DNA of 64,000 nucleotides, from NCBI RefSeq assembly GCF_019801965.1, contig NZ_JAHVIA010000008.1:248001-312000 (forward strand), read 5' to 3'. The notes beneath the pieces are model-generated. The model was given only the letters and a program-made list of their open reading frames with translations, searched no databases and had not been told where the DNA came from. The position numbers were made by a program, and so were the translations under genes. This document shows, in pieces, positions 41,825-51,297 of this stretch (positions are counted from its first letter, which is position 1; each line of letters opens with the position of its first letter). This DNA comes from Salipiger bermudensis. GTDB lineage: Bacteria; Pseudomonadota; Alphaproteobacteria; Rhodobacterales; Rhodobacteraceae.

Positions 41825-42520
41825 TCAGTAGGTGCGGATCAGTCCGACCAGCCGCCCCTGCACCTTGACCGCGCCCACCGGAAGCACGCGCGGCTCGTAG
41901 GCTGCATTCTCCGCCTCGAGCACGATGGCATCGCCCTGGCGGCGGAAGCGCTTCAGCGTCGCCTCGTAGCCCTCGATCTGGGCCACCACGATATCGCCGT
42001 TGTTGGCCGAGGAGGTCTCGCGGATGATCACCACGTCACCGTCATGGATGCCGGCCTCGATCATCGAGTCGCCCTTGACCTCGAGCGCGTAGTGATGCGC
42101 GTTGCTCGACAGCATGGTGCCGGGCACGGCGATCTGCGGCGGGTTGTCGGCGATCGACTGGATCGGCTCACCGGCGGCGATGCGGCCGAGCAGCGGCAGC
42201 TCCAGCGCCTCGGCATTGCTGACCGGCTGCGCCTTGGCGGGCCGGCTGTCGGGGCGGTCACCGTCGATCACCTGCGGGGTGAAGCCGGCGGGCTTGCCGC
42301 CAAGGCTCTCGGGCAGCTTCACGATCTCGATGGCGCGGGCGCGATGCGCCAGCCGGCGGATGAAGCCACGCTCTTCCAGCGCGGTGATCAAACGGTGAAT
42401 GCCGGATTTCGATCGCAGGTCGAGCGCATCCTTCATCTCGTCGAAACTGGGTGGAACGCCATCGCGTTGCAGCCGTTTGTTGATGAAATCCAGAAGGTCG
42501 AGCTGTTTCTTGGTCAGCAT
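41825..42520 (-). CDS. lexA: LexA repressor
   Basis: This is the SOS-response repressor and self-cleaving serine protease. The 231-residue product has the winged helix-turn-helix at 1-65 ([34 protein letters not shown]), the cleavage site Ala116-Gly117 (RIAAGEP), and the catalytic pair Ser152 (KGDSM) and Lys190 (ATLKRF). Its own promoter carries an exact SOS box at 42551-42565. The gene lies downstream of moeA, but that promoter shows it is transcribed separately. Confidence 0.98.
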   Translation of the reverse strand: MLTKKQLDLLDFINKRLQRDGVPPSFDEMKDALDLRSKSGIHRLITALEERGFIRRLAHRARAIEIVKLPESLGGKPAGFTPQVIDGDRPDSRPAKAQPVSNAEALELPLLGRIAAGEPIQSIADNPPQIAVPGTMLSSNAHHYALEVKGDSMIEAGIHDGDVVIIRETSSANNGDIVVAQIEGYEATLKRFRRQGDAIVLEAENAAYEPRVLPVGAVKVQGRLVGLIRTY

Positions 42521-42550
42521 GCCGCGGTCTCCGCCGTTTGTCTGCCCTTT

Positions 42551-42579
42551 GTTCTACGCATGTTCCCGTTTTGTGTCAA
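42551..42579 (-). promoter_or_regulatory. lexA promoter overlapped by an SOS box (GTTC-N7-GTTC)
   Basis: On the minus strand, TTGACA (42574-42579), 17 bases and TAGAAC (42551-42556) form a near-ideal sigma-70 promoter. The LexA box GTTCTACGCATGTTC (plus-strand reading, 42551-42565) covers the -10 element, so bound LexA would block RNA polymerase. This is the expected autoregulation. Confidence 0.92.
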
Positions 42580-42598
42580 CATGCTGTGGCAAACACTG

Positions 42599-43768
42599 TC
42601 AGAGACGCACGATCTCCACCGCTTCACCCGCCGCGCGCGGGCCATCCTTCGGCGGGCGGACAACCAGCACATCGGAGGCGCCGAGCACGCTGAGCAGAGA
42701 GCTGTCCTGCCGCTCGAACACCGTCACCCTTCCGTCGGGCTCGGTGCGGCCGCGCATGTAGTGCTCACGCGGGCCGTTAGAGCCGATATCCGCAGCGAGC
42801 GGAGCGGTCGAACGCGGCGCGGGCGCGGCGGGCAGACCCTGCATGGCGCGGATCACGGGTTTCACGAAGATTTCACCGCAAACCATTGCCGAGACAGGAT
42901 TTCCCGGCAATCCGATCATCATCGCCCCGCCAAGACGGCCCGACATCAGCGGCTTGCCGGGGCGCATGGCGACCTTGTGGAAGGCGCGCTCGAGCCCGAG
43001 GCTGGCGGCCACCTTCGCCACGAGATCGTGATCGCCCACCGAAGCGCCGCCGATGGTGATCACCAGGTCGGCGTCGTCGACCAGCCCGAGCACCGTGGTG
43101 AGCGAGCCCTCGGTGTCGCGGGCGATGGGCAGGATGCGGGGCTCGGCACCGGCCTGCGTCAGCATGGCGTGCAGGCCGAAGGTGTTGGAGACAATGATCT
43201 GGTCGGGGCCGGGCGTCTCGCCGGGCATCACCAGCTCGTCGCCGGTCGAGATCAGCGCCACGCGCGGGCGGCGGGCGACCCGCACGGTGGCGATGTTCAT
43301 GGCGGCCAGCAGGGCGATGTCCTGCGGGCCGAGGAGCCGCGGTGCGGGGATCGTCTCTCCGATGCGGAAATCGCCGCCGAGGGGGCGGATATTCGTCCCT
43401 GCGCCGAGCCTGTCGGTGATCAGGATGGTGTCGCCTTCGCGGTCGACATCCTCCTGGATCACCACGGCGGTGACCCCCTCGGGGACCGGCGCGCCGGTGA
43501 AGATCCGCACCGCTTCGCCATCGCCGACCGGCCCGCCGAAGGATGACCCTGCAGCGGATTCTCCGATGACTTTCAGGCGCTTGCCGGGCACGGCTTCGGT
43601 GACGCCGTAACCATCCATCGCCGAGGCATGGAATGGCGGCTGATCGCGGCGCGCCGTCACAGGCTCTACCATGACGCGGCCCACGGCGCGGTGAAGCGGG
43701 ACCTCCTCGGCGGACAGCGGCGCGGCGAGCGAGAAGAGACGCTCCAGCGCTTCGGAAACAGATATCAT
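42599..43768 (-). CDS. moeA: Molybdopterin molybdenumtransferase MoeA
   Basis: This enzyme inserts molybdate into adenylated molybdopterin, the last step of molybdenum cofactor synthesis. The 389-residue product shows [15 protein letters not shown] near the N-terminus, the MoeA/MogA-like domain with [17 protein letters not shown] and SVGDHDLV, and the C-terminal MoeA beta domain ([14 protein letters not shown]). The start overlaps the moaC stop (ATGA). It is the last gene of the trpG–moeA run. Confidence 0.97.
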   Translation of the reverse strand: MISVSEALERLFSLAAPLSAEEVPLHRAVGRVMVEPVTARRDQPPFHASAMDGYGVTEAVPGKRLKVIGESAAGSSFGGPVGDGEAVRIFTGAPVPEGVTAVVIQEDVDREGDTILITDRLGAGTNIRPLGGDFRIGETIPAPRLLGPQDIALLAAMNIATVRVARRPRVALISTGDELVMPGETPGPDQIIVSNTFGLHAMLTQAGAEPRILPIARDTEGSLTTVLGLVDDADLVITIGGASVGDHDLVAKVAASLGLERAFHKVAMRPGKPLMSGRLGGAMMIGLPGNPVSAMVCGEIFVKPVIRAMQGLPAAPAPRSTAPLAADIGSNGPREHYMRGRTEPDGRVTVFERQDSSLLSVLGASDVLVVRPPKDGPRAAGEAVEIVRL

Positions 43769-44241
43769 TTCGCCTCGTAACGGCCTGATTTGCCGCCATC
43801 TTTCAGGATGACGCGGATGCCGCCGATCTCCATCGCCTTGTCCACTGCCTTGGCCATGTCATAGACCGTCAGCGCCGCGGTAGAGACGGCTGTGAGGGCC
43901 TCCATTTCGACCCCGGTCTGGCCGGTGGTCTTGACGGTGGCCTCGATGCGCAGGCCCGGGAGTGCCGCATCGGGGGTGATCTCGACCGAGACCTTGGTCA
44001 CCGGCAGCGGGTGGCAGAGCGGGATCAGCTCGGGCGTCTTCTTGGCCCCCATGATGCCCGCCAGCCGCGCCACGCCGATCACGTCGCCCTTCTTGGCGCG
44101 GCCCTCGGTGATGATCTCGAAGGTCTCGGGGGCCATCTTGACCCAACCCTCGGCGGTGGCGACGCGGGCCGTCACTGCCTTGTTGGAGACATCGACCATG
44201 TGGGCGTCGCCCTTGGCGTCGAAATGGGTCAGGCCGCTCAT
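43765..44241 (-). CDS. moaC: Cyclic pyranopterin monophosphate synthase MoaC
   Basis: Together with MoaA this enzyme converts GTP to cyclic pyranopterin monophosphate in molybdenum cofactor synthesis. The 158-residue product has [16 protein letters not shown], the conserved [12 protein letters not shown] and [20 protein letters not shown] with the catalytic lysine in KDGGKSG. It overlaps trpC upstream and moeA downstream by four bases each. moaA is not in the window. Confidence 0.97.
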   Translation of the reverse strand: MSGLTHFDAKGDAHMVDVSNKAVTARVATAEGWVKMAPETFEIITEGRAKKGDVIGVARLAGIMGAKKTPELIPLCHPLPVTKVSVEITPDAALPGLRIEATVKTTGQTGVEMEALTAVSTAALTVYDMAKAVDKAMEIGGIRVILKDGGKSGRYEAK

Positions 44242-45041
44242 GCCGGCACCGGATCGCTGAGGAGCGTGCGGGTGGCGTCCTCGACGTTTTCCTGCCGCAT
44301 CAGGCTCTCGCCGATCAGGAAGCTTCGGGCGCCGTAGCTGGCCATGTCGGCGAGATCTGCGGGAGTGTAGAGACCGCTTTCACAGACCAAAATGCGCTCC
44401 GCAGGAACGCGCTTCGACAGCTCGCGCGTGGTGTCAAGAGTAAGCTCGAAGGTCTTGAGATTGCGGTTATTAATCCCGATCAGAGGCGATTTCAGCTTGA
44501 GCGCTCGGTCGAGCTCCTCGGCATTGTGCACCTCGATCAGCGCATCCATGCCCCAGCCGAAGGCGGCGTCCTCCATCTCGGCAGCGAGCATGTCGGAGAC
44601 GCTGGCCATGATGATCAGGATGCAATCGGCCCCGAGCGCGCGGGCCTCGGCGACCTGGTAGGGATCATACATGAAATCCTTGCGCAGGGCGGGCAGCGCC
44701 GTCGCAGCGCGGGCTTCGGTCAGGAAGGATTTCGCCCCCTGGAAGGACGGCGTATCGGTTAGAACCGAGAGACAGGTCGCGCCGCCGCGCTCATAGGCGG
44801 CAGCCAGCGTTGCGGGATGAAAATCCTCACGGATCAACCCCTTGGAGGGCGACGCTTTCTTGACCTCTGCAATCAGGCCATAGCCTGTTCCGGAGGCCTT
44901 GCGCAGAGCCTCGGCAAAGGGGCGCACGGGGTCGGCAGCGCGGGCCTCGGCCTCGATCTCTGCAAGCGGCTTGACGGCCTTGTCGGCGGCCACTTCCTCG
45001 AGCTTGTAGGCCTTGATCTTGTCGAGAATGGTGATGGTCAT
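44238..45041 (-). CDS. trpC: Indole-3-glycerol phosphate synthase
   Basis: This enzyme makes indole-3-glycerol phosphate from carboxyphenylamino-deoxyribulose phosphate in tryptophan synthesis. The 267-residue TIM-barrel protein has the signature [13 protein letters not shown] with the catalytic Lys and Glu, [23 protein letters not shown] and SGLYTPADL. The start at 45041 ([10 protein letters not shown]) overlaps the ung stop. It lies between ung and moaC in the coupled operon. Confidence 0.97.
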   Translation of the reverse strand: MTITILDKIKAYKLEEVAADKAVKPLAEIEAEARAADPVRPFAEALRKASGTGYGLIAEVKKASPSKGLIREDFHPATLAAAYERGGATCLSVLTDTPSFQGAKSFLTEARAATALPALRKDFMYDPYQVAEARALGADCILIIMASVSDMLAAEMEDAAFGWGMDALIEVHNAEELDRALKLKSPLIGINNRNLKTFELTLDTTRELSKRVPAERILVCESGLYTPADLADMASYGARSFLIGESLMRQENVEDATRTLLSDPVPA

Positions 45042-45694
45042 GCGGGCGCCTCCGGCGTCGTCCAGTTGATCGGCGTGTCTCCGCGAGCAATAAGCCAGTC
45101 GTTGACACGGGAAAAGGGGCGCGACCCGAAAAAGCCCCGCCGCGCCGAGAGCGGCGAGGGATGGGCGGAGCGCAGGACCAGGTGATCGGGGCCCGTGATG
45201 TGCTTGGCGAAGCCCTGCGCGTGGTTGCCCCATAGGATGAAGGCGCGCGGCGTGTCCGAGAGCGCCTCGAGCACCTGGGCCGTCAGCCGCGACCAGCCGA
45301 GCTTGGCGTGGGCCCCGGCAGAGCCCGCCGGCACGGTCAGCGCGGTATTGAGCAGCAGCACGCCCTGGGCCGCCCAGAAACGCAGATCGGCATTGGGCGG
45401 GCTGGCGCCGAACTCCCCTTGCAGCTCTTTGTAGATGTTCCCCAGCGAGCGCGGCAGCGGGCGCACCTCGGGCTCCGCCGAGAAGGCGAGCCCGTGGGCA
45501 TGGCCCGGTGTCGGGTAGGGATCCTGGCCCAGGATCACCACGCGCACCTCCTCGGGCGCGCAGGCCTCGAGCGCCGCGAAGACCTGCGGCGCGGGCGGCA
45601 GGATCTGCCGTGTCTCGGTGGCGAGCGCCGCCGCGATGCGCGGCAGGTCGTCTGCGAAGAAGGGCAGCCCGGCCCAGGCCTCGGGCGGTCTCAT
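45038..45694 (-). CDS. ung: Uracil-DNA glycosylase
   Basis: This enzyme removes uracil from DNA and starts base-excision repair. The 218-residue family 1 protein has the water-activating motif GQDPY at 56-60 (Asp58), the uracil-stacking region [16 protein letters not shown] and the HPSPL loop with His178. It sits inside the tryptophan operon between trpD and trpC with ATGA overlaps on both sides, so it is expressed with those genes. I see no separate promoter or SOS box in front of it. Confidence 0.97.
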   Translation of the reverse strand: MRPPEAWAGLPFFADDLPRIAAALATETRQILPPAPQVFAALEACAPEEVRVVILGQDPYPTPGHAHGLAFSAEPEVRPLPRSLGNIYKELQGEFGASPPNADLRFWAAQGVLLLNTALTVPAGSAGAHAKLGWSRLTAQVLEALSDTPRAFILWGNHAQGFAKHITGPDHLVLRSAHPSPLSARRGFFGSRPFSRVNDWLIARGDTPINWTTPEAPA

Positions 45695-46713
45695 GCGGCC
45701 TTTTGCGTGGCCTCTGCCAGCGCCGCGATCTTGGCCTTGGCGGCGCCGCTGTCGATGCTCTCGCGCGCCATCGCGACGCCCTCGCGCAGATCGGAGGCCT
45801 TGCCGGCCACCACCAGCGCGGCAGCGGAATTCAGCAGCACCGCGTCACGATAGGCGGTCCGGGCGCCGTCCAGCAGCGCGCGGAAGGCCTGCGCGTTCTC
45901 GGCGGGCGTTCCGCCGACGATCTCCTCGAACGGATGCTCGGGCAGGCCGGCATCCTCGGGGTGCAGCTCGACCTCGCGCACCGAGCCGTCTTCCTCCAGT
46001 GCCGCGACCCAGCTCTTGCCGGAGATCGCCAGCTCGTCGGTGCCGTCGGAGCCATGCACCAGCCAGGCGCGCTCGGAGCCGAGCTTGCCCAGCGTCTCGG
46101 CCATCGGGCGGATCAGCTCGCGCGAGAAGGCGCCGGTGAGCTGGCGCTTGACGCCGGCCGGGTTGGTGAGCGGCCCGAGGATGTTGAAGATGGTGCGGGT
46201 GCCGAGCTCGGTGCGGACCGGCGCGACATGCTTCATCGCCGGGTGGTGCATCGGCGCCATCATGAAGCAGATGCCGACGCTCTCGAGGATCGGGGCGATG
46301 GCGCCTGCGGGCAGCATCACCTGGATGCCCATCTCGGCCAGCGCATCGGCGGAGCCGGATTTCGACGACAGGTTGCGGTTGCCGTGCTTGGCCACGGTCA
46401 CCCCGGCGCCGGCGACCACGAAGGCGGTGGCGGTCGAGATGTTGAGCGTGCCCTTGCCATCGCCGCCGGTGCCGACGATGTCGATGGCGCCCTCGGGGGC
46501 GATCACGGCGTTGCGCTTCCCGCGCATCACGCCGGCGGCGGCGGTGTATTCGTCGACCGTTTCGCCGCGGGTGCGCAGGGCCATCAGGAAGCCGCCCATC
46601 TGGGCCGGGGTGGCCTCGCCCTCGAACAGGACCTCGAAGGCGGTCTCCGCCTCCTCCTGCGTCAGCGGACGGGTGGCGGCGGTGCCGATCAACGGCTTGA
46701 GGCGGTCGCTCAT
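45691..46713 (-). CDS. trpD: Anthranilate phosphoribosyltransferase
   Basis: This enzyme transfers phosphoribosyl from PRPP to anthranilate. The 340-residue product shows the PRPP-binding [36 protein letters not shown] and the magnesium site DELA in [10 protein letters not shown]. The start overlaps trpG, and the stop overlaps ung. Confidence 0.97.
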   Translation of the reverse strand: MSDRLKPLIGTAATRPLTQEEAETAFEVLFEGEATPAQMGGFLMALRTRGETVDEYTAAAGVMRGKRNAVIAPEGAIDIVGTGGDGKGTLNISTATAFVVAGAGVTVAKHGNRNLSSKSGSADALAEMGIQVMLPAGAIAPILESVGICFMMAPMHHPAMKHVAPVRTELGTRTIFNILGPLTNPAGVKRQLTGAFSRELIRPMAETLGKLGSERAWLVHGSDGTDELAISGKSWVAALEEDGSVREVELHPEDAGLPEHPFEEIVGGTPAENAQAFRALLDGARTAYRDAVLLNSAAALVVAGKASDLREGVAMARESIDSGAAKAKIAALAEATQKAA

Positions 46714-47291
46714 GCGGGGACCTTCATCGTGTCGAGGAAATTCTTGAGCAGCTGGTGCCCGTGTTCGGAGGCGATGCTCTCGGGATGGAACTGCACGCCG
46801 TGGATCGGCAGATCGCGGTGGCGCAGCCCCATGATGGTGCCGTCCTCGAGCCAGGCGTTGACGATCAACTCCTCGGGCAGCGTGTCGCGGTCGACCACGA
46901 GGCTGTGGTAGCGCGTCGCCTCGAAGGGCGAGGGCAGGCCGGAGAACACGCCGGTATCGTCGTGGTGCATGGTGCCCATCTTGCCGTGCACGATCTCGGA
47001 ATGCTGCTTGACGGTGCCGCCGAAGGCCTGGCCGATGGTCTGGTGCCCGAGGCAGACGCCGAAAAGCGGCGTGCGGGTCTCGGCGGCGGCCTCGGTCAAG
47101 GCGAGGCAGATGCCGGCCTGATCGGGATCGCAGGGGCCGGGGCTCAGCAGGATGCCGGCGGGCTTCAGGGCCATCGCCTGCTGCACGTCGAGCGCGTCGT
47201 TGCGCCAGACCTGGGTCTCGACACCAAGCTCGCCCACGTAATGCACGAGGTTGTAGGTAAAGCTGTCATAGTTGTCGATGAGCAGAAGCAT
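46710..47291 (-). CDS. trpG: Anthranilate synthase component II (glutamine amidotransferase)
   Basis: This subunit supplies ammonia from glutamine to TrpE, which is not in the window. The 193-residue product has [11 protein letters not shown] at the start, [11 protein letters not shown], the nucleophile Cys80 in GVCLGHQ, and the His/Glu of the triad in QFHPESI. The start at 47291 was chosen since [11 protein letters not shown] is the invariant family start; the ribosome binding site is weak. It is first of the run trpG–trpD–ung–trpC–moaC–moeA and divergent from the YibQ-like gene. Confidence 0.96.
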   Translation of the reverse strand: MLLLIDNYDSFTYNLVHYVGELGVETQVWRNDALDVQQAMALKPAGILLSPGPCDPDQAGICLALTEAAAETRTPLFGVCLGHQTIGQAFGGTVKQHSEIVHGKMGTMHHDDTGVFSGLPSPFEATRYHSLVVDRDTLPEELIVNAWLEDGTIMGLRHRDLPIHGVQFHPESIASEHGHQLLKNFLDTMKVPA

Positions 47292-47428
47292 GCGGCATTC
47301 TCGGTCTGGAGGCGGGTCTAGGTCGGGGCTATACATGCGCCCCAAGATGGTGCAGCGTCAAGGGCATGCGCCACGACAAGGCCCGGGGACGGGGCCGCGG
47401 GCGCAGACGGGCGAAGAGGGCAGAAGCA

Positions 47429-49171
47429 ATGGCACGAGGGTTTCTCGCGGGGGCGATCATCGGCACGGTGGTGTCGGGCTTGGCACTGGGCACGGCCTCG
47501 GTGCTGATCGGCCCGCCGGAGCGCGACCTCGGAGACCGGCCCCGGGAGAGCGAGCAGGCGGGTGCCGAAGGGGGCACCGGCTCGCGGGAGGCCGAAGCAC
47601 CGGACGCCACCGATAGCCCCGCCCCCGAGGAGCGCGCGACGGCGCCCGAGGCGGCCGAAGCCGATACGGCGGCGCCCATGTCGGAAGCTCAGCCTACCAT
47701 TCCGGACGGCAGCGTTTCGACATCCGAAACTGCGTCTGAGCCTGAGCCCGAACCGATGCCTGACGTGCAGGTCGACGCTCCCGAGGCGCCTGCCGAGAGT
47801 GTCGCACCCGCAGGAAGCGTTTCGCCGGAGCCCGCCTCCGAAGAGGCTCCGGAGCGCCCCGTGGTGCCCGAGGCCGCACCCGGGCAGGAGCCCGCGCTGC
47901 AGGACAATGCCCCGATCACCAGTCCCGAGGATGGCATCGAGACCGCGGCGCCGGTCGCCGGGGCGGCACCTTCCGAGCCCGCGGGTTCTGATCCGGTGGC
48001 GCGGCCCGAGGCGCCCGACGACGTGCCCGGTGCCGCTGCCGAGCCGGCGCCCGATCTCAACGCCGCCTCCGACACGCCCCCTGAGGCCGAGACGGCGCTG
48101 CAGCCGCCCGCCGCGCCGGTGGTGCCCGACACCGCGCCCCCCGCGTTCGACGCGGCCAGCGGCGACAGCCCCGAGCGCCGTGACAGCGCCCTGCCGGCAG
48201 CCCCGGAGAACGAGGCGACCCCGCGCCTGTCGACCGAAACCCCAGAGCCGCCGCTGCCCGCGCCGCTGGTGCCCGGAGAGGAGGCCCTGCCGCGGGTCAG
48301 CGCGCTGCCCGGCACGGTGGCTCGCGAGGATGAAGATACCGAACGGCGCGGCATCGGCACCCCGGTCGGCTCGCTGATCGACCGTGATGCCTCGAGCGAC
48401 ACCGGCCGCCTGCCAAGCATCGGAGACGAGGCCGCGGACGCGCCGCCGCAGGAGCGCGCGGACGACGCGGTCGATGCCGCCGAGCTGCCGCCGCTTCTGC
48501 GCTACGCGATTCCGGTCGAGGTCGAGGCCGACGCGCCCCGCATGTCGATCGTGCTGATCGATGACGGCACCGGGCCGCTCGGCCCCGATACGGTGGGCAC
48601 GTTTCCCTTCCCGGTGAGCTTTGCCATCCCTGCCTCGCATCCCGACGCCGCCGCTGCCGCGCGGGGCTATCGCGCCGCCGGATTCGAGGTGCTCGCCATC
48701 GCGGGCGTGCCCGAGGGGGCGCAGGCGGCGGATGTGGAAGTGACGCTCGAGGGCAGCCTCGGCGCGGTGCCCGAGGCGGTCGCAGTGCTCGAGGCCCCGG
48801 GCGCGGGGCTTCAGGGCGCGCGCGCGATCTCCGAGCAGGCGGCGCGCTATCTCGGCGCCTCCGGTCACGGGCTCCTGATGCAGCCCAAGGGGCTCAACAC
48901 CGGCGAGGCGCTGGCCCGGCGCGAAGAGGTGCCGGCGCTCACCGTGTTCCGGGATTTCGACGGCGAGGGGCAGGATCCGCGCGTCATGCGCCGCTTCCTC
49001 GACCAGGCCGCATTCAAGGCCCGGCAGGAGGGCGCGGTGGTCATGCTGGGCCGGCTGCGCGCCGACACGGTCTCGGCGCTGCTGCTCTGGGGCCTGCAGG
49101 ATCGCGCCAGCCGTGTCGCGCTGGTGCCGATCTCTCTGGTGCTGCAGGAAAGCACCACCAGCCCAGGCTGA
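47429..49171 (+). CDS. Divergent polysaccharide deacetylase (YibQ/DUF610) with a long disordered Pro/Glu/Ala linker
   Basis: The product has about 580 residues: a membrane anchor (residues 5-27, LAGAIIGTVVSGLALGTASV), a low-complexity acidic Pro/Ala/Glu-rich stretch of roughly 300 residues, and a C-terminal divergent deacetylase domain from about residue 355 (RMSIVLIDDGTGPLGPDT, PVSFAIPASHPDA, HGLLMQPKGLNTG). Members act in the envelope, probably on murein or glycan, but activity is unproven. The ATG at 47429 has GAGGG upstream; an ATG at 47366 would add a basic, Arg-rich segment before the helix. It is divergent from trpG. Confidence 0.85.
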   Translation: MARGFLAGAIIGTVVSGLALGTASVLIGPPERDLGDRPRESEQAGAEGGTGSREAEAPDATDSPAPEERATAPEAAEADTAAPMSEAQPTIPDGSVSTSETASEPEPEPMPDVQVDAPEAPAESVAPAGSVSPEPASEEAPERPVVPEAAPGQEPALQDNAPITSPEDGIETAAPVAGAAPSEPAGSDPVARPEAPDDVPGAAAEPAPDLNAASDTPPEAETALQPPAAPVVPDTAPPAFDAASGDSPERRDSALPAAPENEATPRLSTETPEPPLPAPLVPGEEALPRVSALPGTVAREDEDTERRGIGTPVGSLIDRDASSDTGRLPSIGDEAADAPPQERADDAVDAAELPPLLRYAIPVEVEADAPRMSIVLIDDGTGPLGPDTVGTFPFPVSFAIPASHPDAAAAARGYRAAGFEVLAIAGVPEGAQAADVEVTLEGSLGAVPEAVAVLEAPGAGLQGARAISEQAARYLGASGHGLLMQPKGLNTGEALARREEVPALTVFRDFDGEGQDPRVMRRFLDQAAFKARQEGAVVMLGRLRADTVSALLLWGLQDRASRVALVPISLVLQESTTSPG

Positions 49172-49222
49172 CCCGGCCCCGCCGGCCCGCAGCCCTCCAG
49201 TCCCCAAAAGACGACCGCCCCG

Positions 49223-49288
49223 ATCTTCTCTGGTTCGAAAATACCTCGGGGGAGTCGCAGCTCTGCTGCGGCGGGGGCAGCGCCCCCT
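49223..49288 (-). repeat. Dispersed structured repeat, two-hairpin form (copy 2, inverted)
   Basis: Read on the minus strand: GGGGGCGCTGCCCCC forms a 6-bp hairpin, then GCCGCAG pairs imperfectly with CTGCGAC, then come CCCCCGAGGTATTTT and GAACCAGAGAAG. The order and the core agree with the copy at 5467-5538. It lies in the convergent gap between the YibQ-like gene and the DUF1638 gene. Confidence 0.8.
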
Positions 49289-49393
49289 CTTTCCAGATCA
49301 CCGCTCCGCGACAAATAACGGACAGCGCCCAGACCCTGCCCGCGCCCCGCCCGCAACCAGACCCCGCGACCTGACCGCCAAAGTCGTCAACGT

Positions 49394-50083
49394 CTAGCCG
49401 GGCTCGGCCCAGTGCGACAGGACGGTCTCCAGGTCACCGTAGCCCGTCATCCGTCGCTCGAATGTCAGGCCGAGCCGCGCGGCATGCGATTGCGCCCGCG
49501 CGGTCAGCGCAGGATCGTCGGTCTGGGCCTGGTAGACCAGGGTCTCGTAATGGCCGAAATACATCTCCCGCAGTTCCGGGTGCCGATCGAGGCCGAGCGG
49601 CTGCCAGACGAAGGCGTCGAACTGCCGGACGAGGAAATCGGTGAGGTAGAAGCTGGTGATCTCGTCGCGCGCCCCGAACGGGGCAAGCCCTTCATAGAAG
49701 GCGTAGCAATGCGGCCCGGCGATCATCTCGACGCCGAGCTCCGCGCAGGCGGCCTGCAGGAGCCCGCCGGTGCCGCAATCGGCATAGGCCACGAAAATCC
49801 GGCTGTGGGTGTCGCGGTGCTTCAGCACCGCCGCGCGCACCGCGTCGGTGATCTTTTCGGGATGGTTGTGCAGGATCGCGGGGAGGCAGGTGAGCTCGAT
49901 ATGGTGCCAGCCGTGGCGGTCTCGCAGGGCGAGGATCTCGCGCGCCAGGGCGCCGCAGGCGATGATCAGCAGCCTGCCATCGCCCGGCGTCTCGAAGCCG
50001 GTGGTGGTCAGCGTGGCATCGTCGGGCGCGACGGTCCGGTCCGGGGACGGGGGCGCGGCGGTGCTGTCAGGCGTGGCCGTCAT
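49394..50083 (-). CDS. DUF1638 protein of the corrinoid methyl-transfer cluster
   Basis: The 229-residue product has a disordered, Asp/Thr/Pro-rich first 37 residues and a DUF1638 domain from LLIIACGALAREIL onward. Conserved cysteines are visible in IACGAL, LTCLPAILHNHPE, YADCGTGG and AGPHCYAFYEG, which suggests metal or corrinoid-related chemistry. The family is often encoded next to corrinoid methyltransferase genes, as here; its function is not established. No good ribosome binding site precedes the ATG at 50083. Its first 17 bases overlap the end of the small membrane protein gene, so the two are probably coupled. Confidence 0.85.
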   Translation of the reverse strand: MTATPDSTAAPPSPDRTVAPDDATLTTTGFETPGDGRLLIIACGALAREILALRDRHGWHHIELTCLPAILHNHPEKITDAVRAAVLKHRDTHSRIFVAYADCGTGGLLQAACAELGVEMIAGPHCYAFYEGLAPFGARDEITSFYLTDFLVRQFDAFVWQPLGLDRHPELREMYFGHYETLVYQAQTDDPALTARAQSHAARLGLTFERRMTGYGDLETVLSHWAEPG

Positions 50084-50240
50084 CCGGCGCGACCGGCGTC
50101 ATGGCCCAACGCGCGGCAAGGGCCAGCGCCAGGAGCAGCGGGATCACGGTGCTGGCGCCCCAGGACAGGAACGCCCAGACCGTCAGCCCGGCCGAGGCCA
50201 GAACCGCGACAAGCAGCGTGACGAGATATGTCACTGGCAT
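50067..50240 (-). CDS. Small two-helix membrane protein
   Basis: This is a 57-residue hydrophobic protein (starting MPVTYLVTLLVAVLASAGL) with two predicted membrane helices and a charged end (APDDGHA). I recognise no family. The ATG at 50240 has GGGAG at 6 bases, which supports translation; an ATG six bases upstream is too close to that site. It overlaps the DUF1638 start by 17 bases and follows the corrinoid protein gene on the same strand, so it belongs to that operon. A role as a membrane anchor for the neighbours is only a guess. Confidence 0.6.
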   Translation of the reverse strand: MPVTYLVTLLVAVLASAGLTVWAFLSWGASTVIPLLLALALAARWAMTPVAPDDGHA

Positions 50241-50423
50241 GATCATCTCCCTTTCCTGCACTTGAAGATAGGCGGTTGAGGGCACGATTCAAAGGGCAAT
50301 TCTCGGTCCGGAGGGCAGATTCCGTGGCGTCGTTCAGGGACCGGGCAGGCCGGCGCCCGCGGCGGGGCGCTCCGGACGACGGTCTGAAAGGGCGGCAGGA
50401 CGGGCGCGGGACGCGCCCGCGGC

Positions 50424-51128
50424 TCAGCCGTTGGCGCGCAGGTTGTGGCGGCGCGCGATCAGGTCCTTGGCGGTCTCGACCGCCACCGCAGCGTCGCGGC
50501 AATAGGCGTCGGCGCCGATCGCCTTGCCGAACTCCTCGTTCAGCGGTGCGCCGCCGACCAGCACGAGGTAGTCGTCGCGGATGCCCTGTTCGACCATCGT
50601 GTCGATGACGACCTTCATGTAGGGCATCGTCGTGGTCAGAAGGGCCGACATGCCGATGATGTCGGGCTTTTCCGCCGCCGCCGCCTCTAGATAGTTCTCG
50701 ACCGGGTTGTTGATGCCGAGATCGACGACCTCGAAGCCGGCGCCTTCCATCATCATCGCGACGAGGTTCTTGCCGATGTCGTGGATGTCGCCCTTGACGG
50801 TGCCGATCACCATCTTGCCGATGGTCGGCGCGCCGGTTTCTGCCAGCAGCGGCTTCAGGATCGCCATCCCGCCCTTCATCGCGTTGGCGGCCAGCAGCAC
50901 TTCGGGGACGAAGAGGATGCCGTCGCGGAAATCCTCGCCGACGATCTTCATGCCGCCGACCAGCGCCTCGGTCAGGATGCGATAGGGGGCCCAGCCGCGG
51001 TCGAGCAGGATGCGCACCGCCTCCTCGATCTCGTCCTTCATGCCGTCGTAGAGATCGTCGAACATCTGTTCGACCAGCTCTTCATCGTTGAGATCGGCGA
51101 GGATGATGTCGTCGTCTTCGTCGGCCAT
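50424..51128 (-). CDS. Corrinoid protein (cobalamin-binding domain of MetH/MtbC type)
   Basis: The 234-residue product has a very acidic N-terminus (17 Asp/Glu among the first 36 residues), the four-helix cap domain, and the B12-binding Rossmann-like domain with the lower ligand motif Asp114-x-His116-x2-Gly119 (KGDIHDIGKN), GFEVVDLGINNPV, MSALLTTTM and VGGAPLN. It would carry the methyl group between a methyl-THF methyltransferase and a homocysteine methyltransferase, both encoded at 52.6-54.8 kb. In one-piece MetH this is the third module. It starts 170 bases from the divergent radical SAM gene. Confidence 0.94.
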   Translation of the reverse strand: MADEDDDIILADLNDEELVEQMFDDLYDGMKDEIEEAVRILLDRGWAPYRILTEALVGGMKIVGEDFRDGILFVPEVLLAANAMKGGMAILKPLLAETGAPTIGKMVIGTVKGDIHDIGKNLVAMMMEGAGFEVVDLGINNPVENYLEAAAAEKPDIIGMSALLTTTMPYMKVVIDTMVEQGIRDDYLVLVGGAPLNEEFGKAIGADAYCRDAAVAVETAKDLIARRHNLRANG

Positions 51129-51270
51129 GGGCAGGATCCGTCATTGGGGCGTGGCGGGCCACGCGGGCGCGTTAGGTCTTACGACCCTGCGTTGGATGAT
51201 TGCGGCCCGCTCTGACATTTGCGACACGCGCGGTTTCTGCTGCGACCTCCGGCGGTGCTGCCTTGCGAAT

Positions 51271-51285
51271 GTTCGCGCAATGTTC
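51271..51285 (+). promoter_or_regulatory. Exact SOS box GTTCGCGCAATGTTC before the radical SAM gene
   Basis: The box is GTTC-N7-GTTC, identical in its eight defined bases to the lexA box at 42551 and ending in the same ATGTTC. It stands 12 bases before the ATG at 51298. An upstream ATG at 51280 lies inside the box, which favours 51298 as the start. Confidence 0.8.
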
Positions 51286-51297
51286 CATGATCCAGGG

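Noticed and set aside
49231-49245. tRNA T-arm-like GGTTCGAAAATACC
   Set aside because: It belongs to the dispersed repeat core; no acceptor stem, anticodon arm or D-arm surrounds it.
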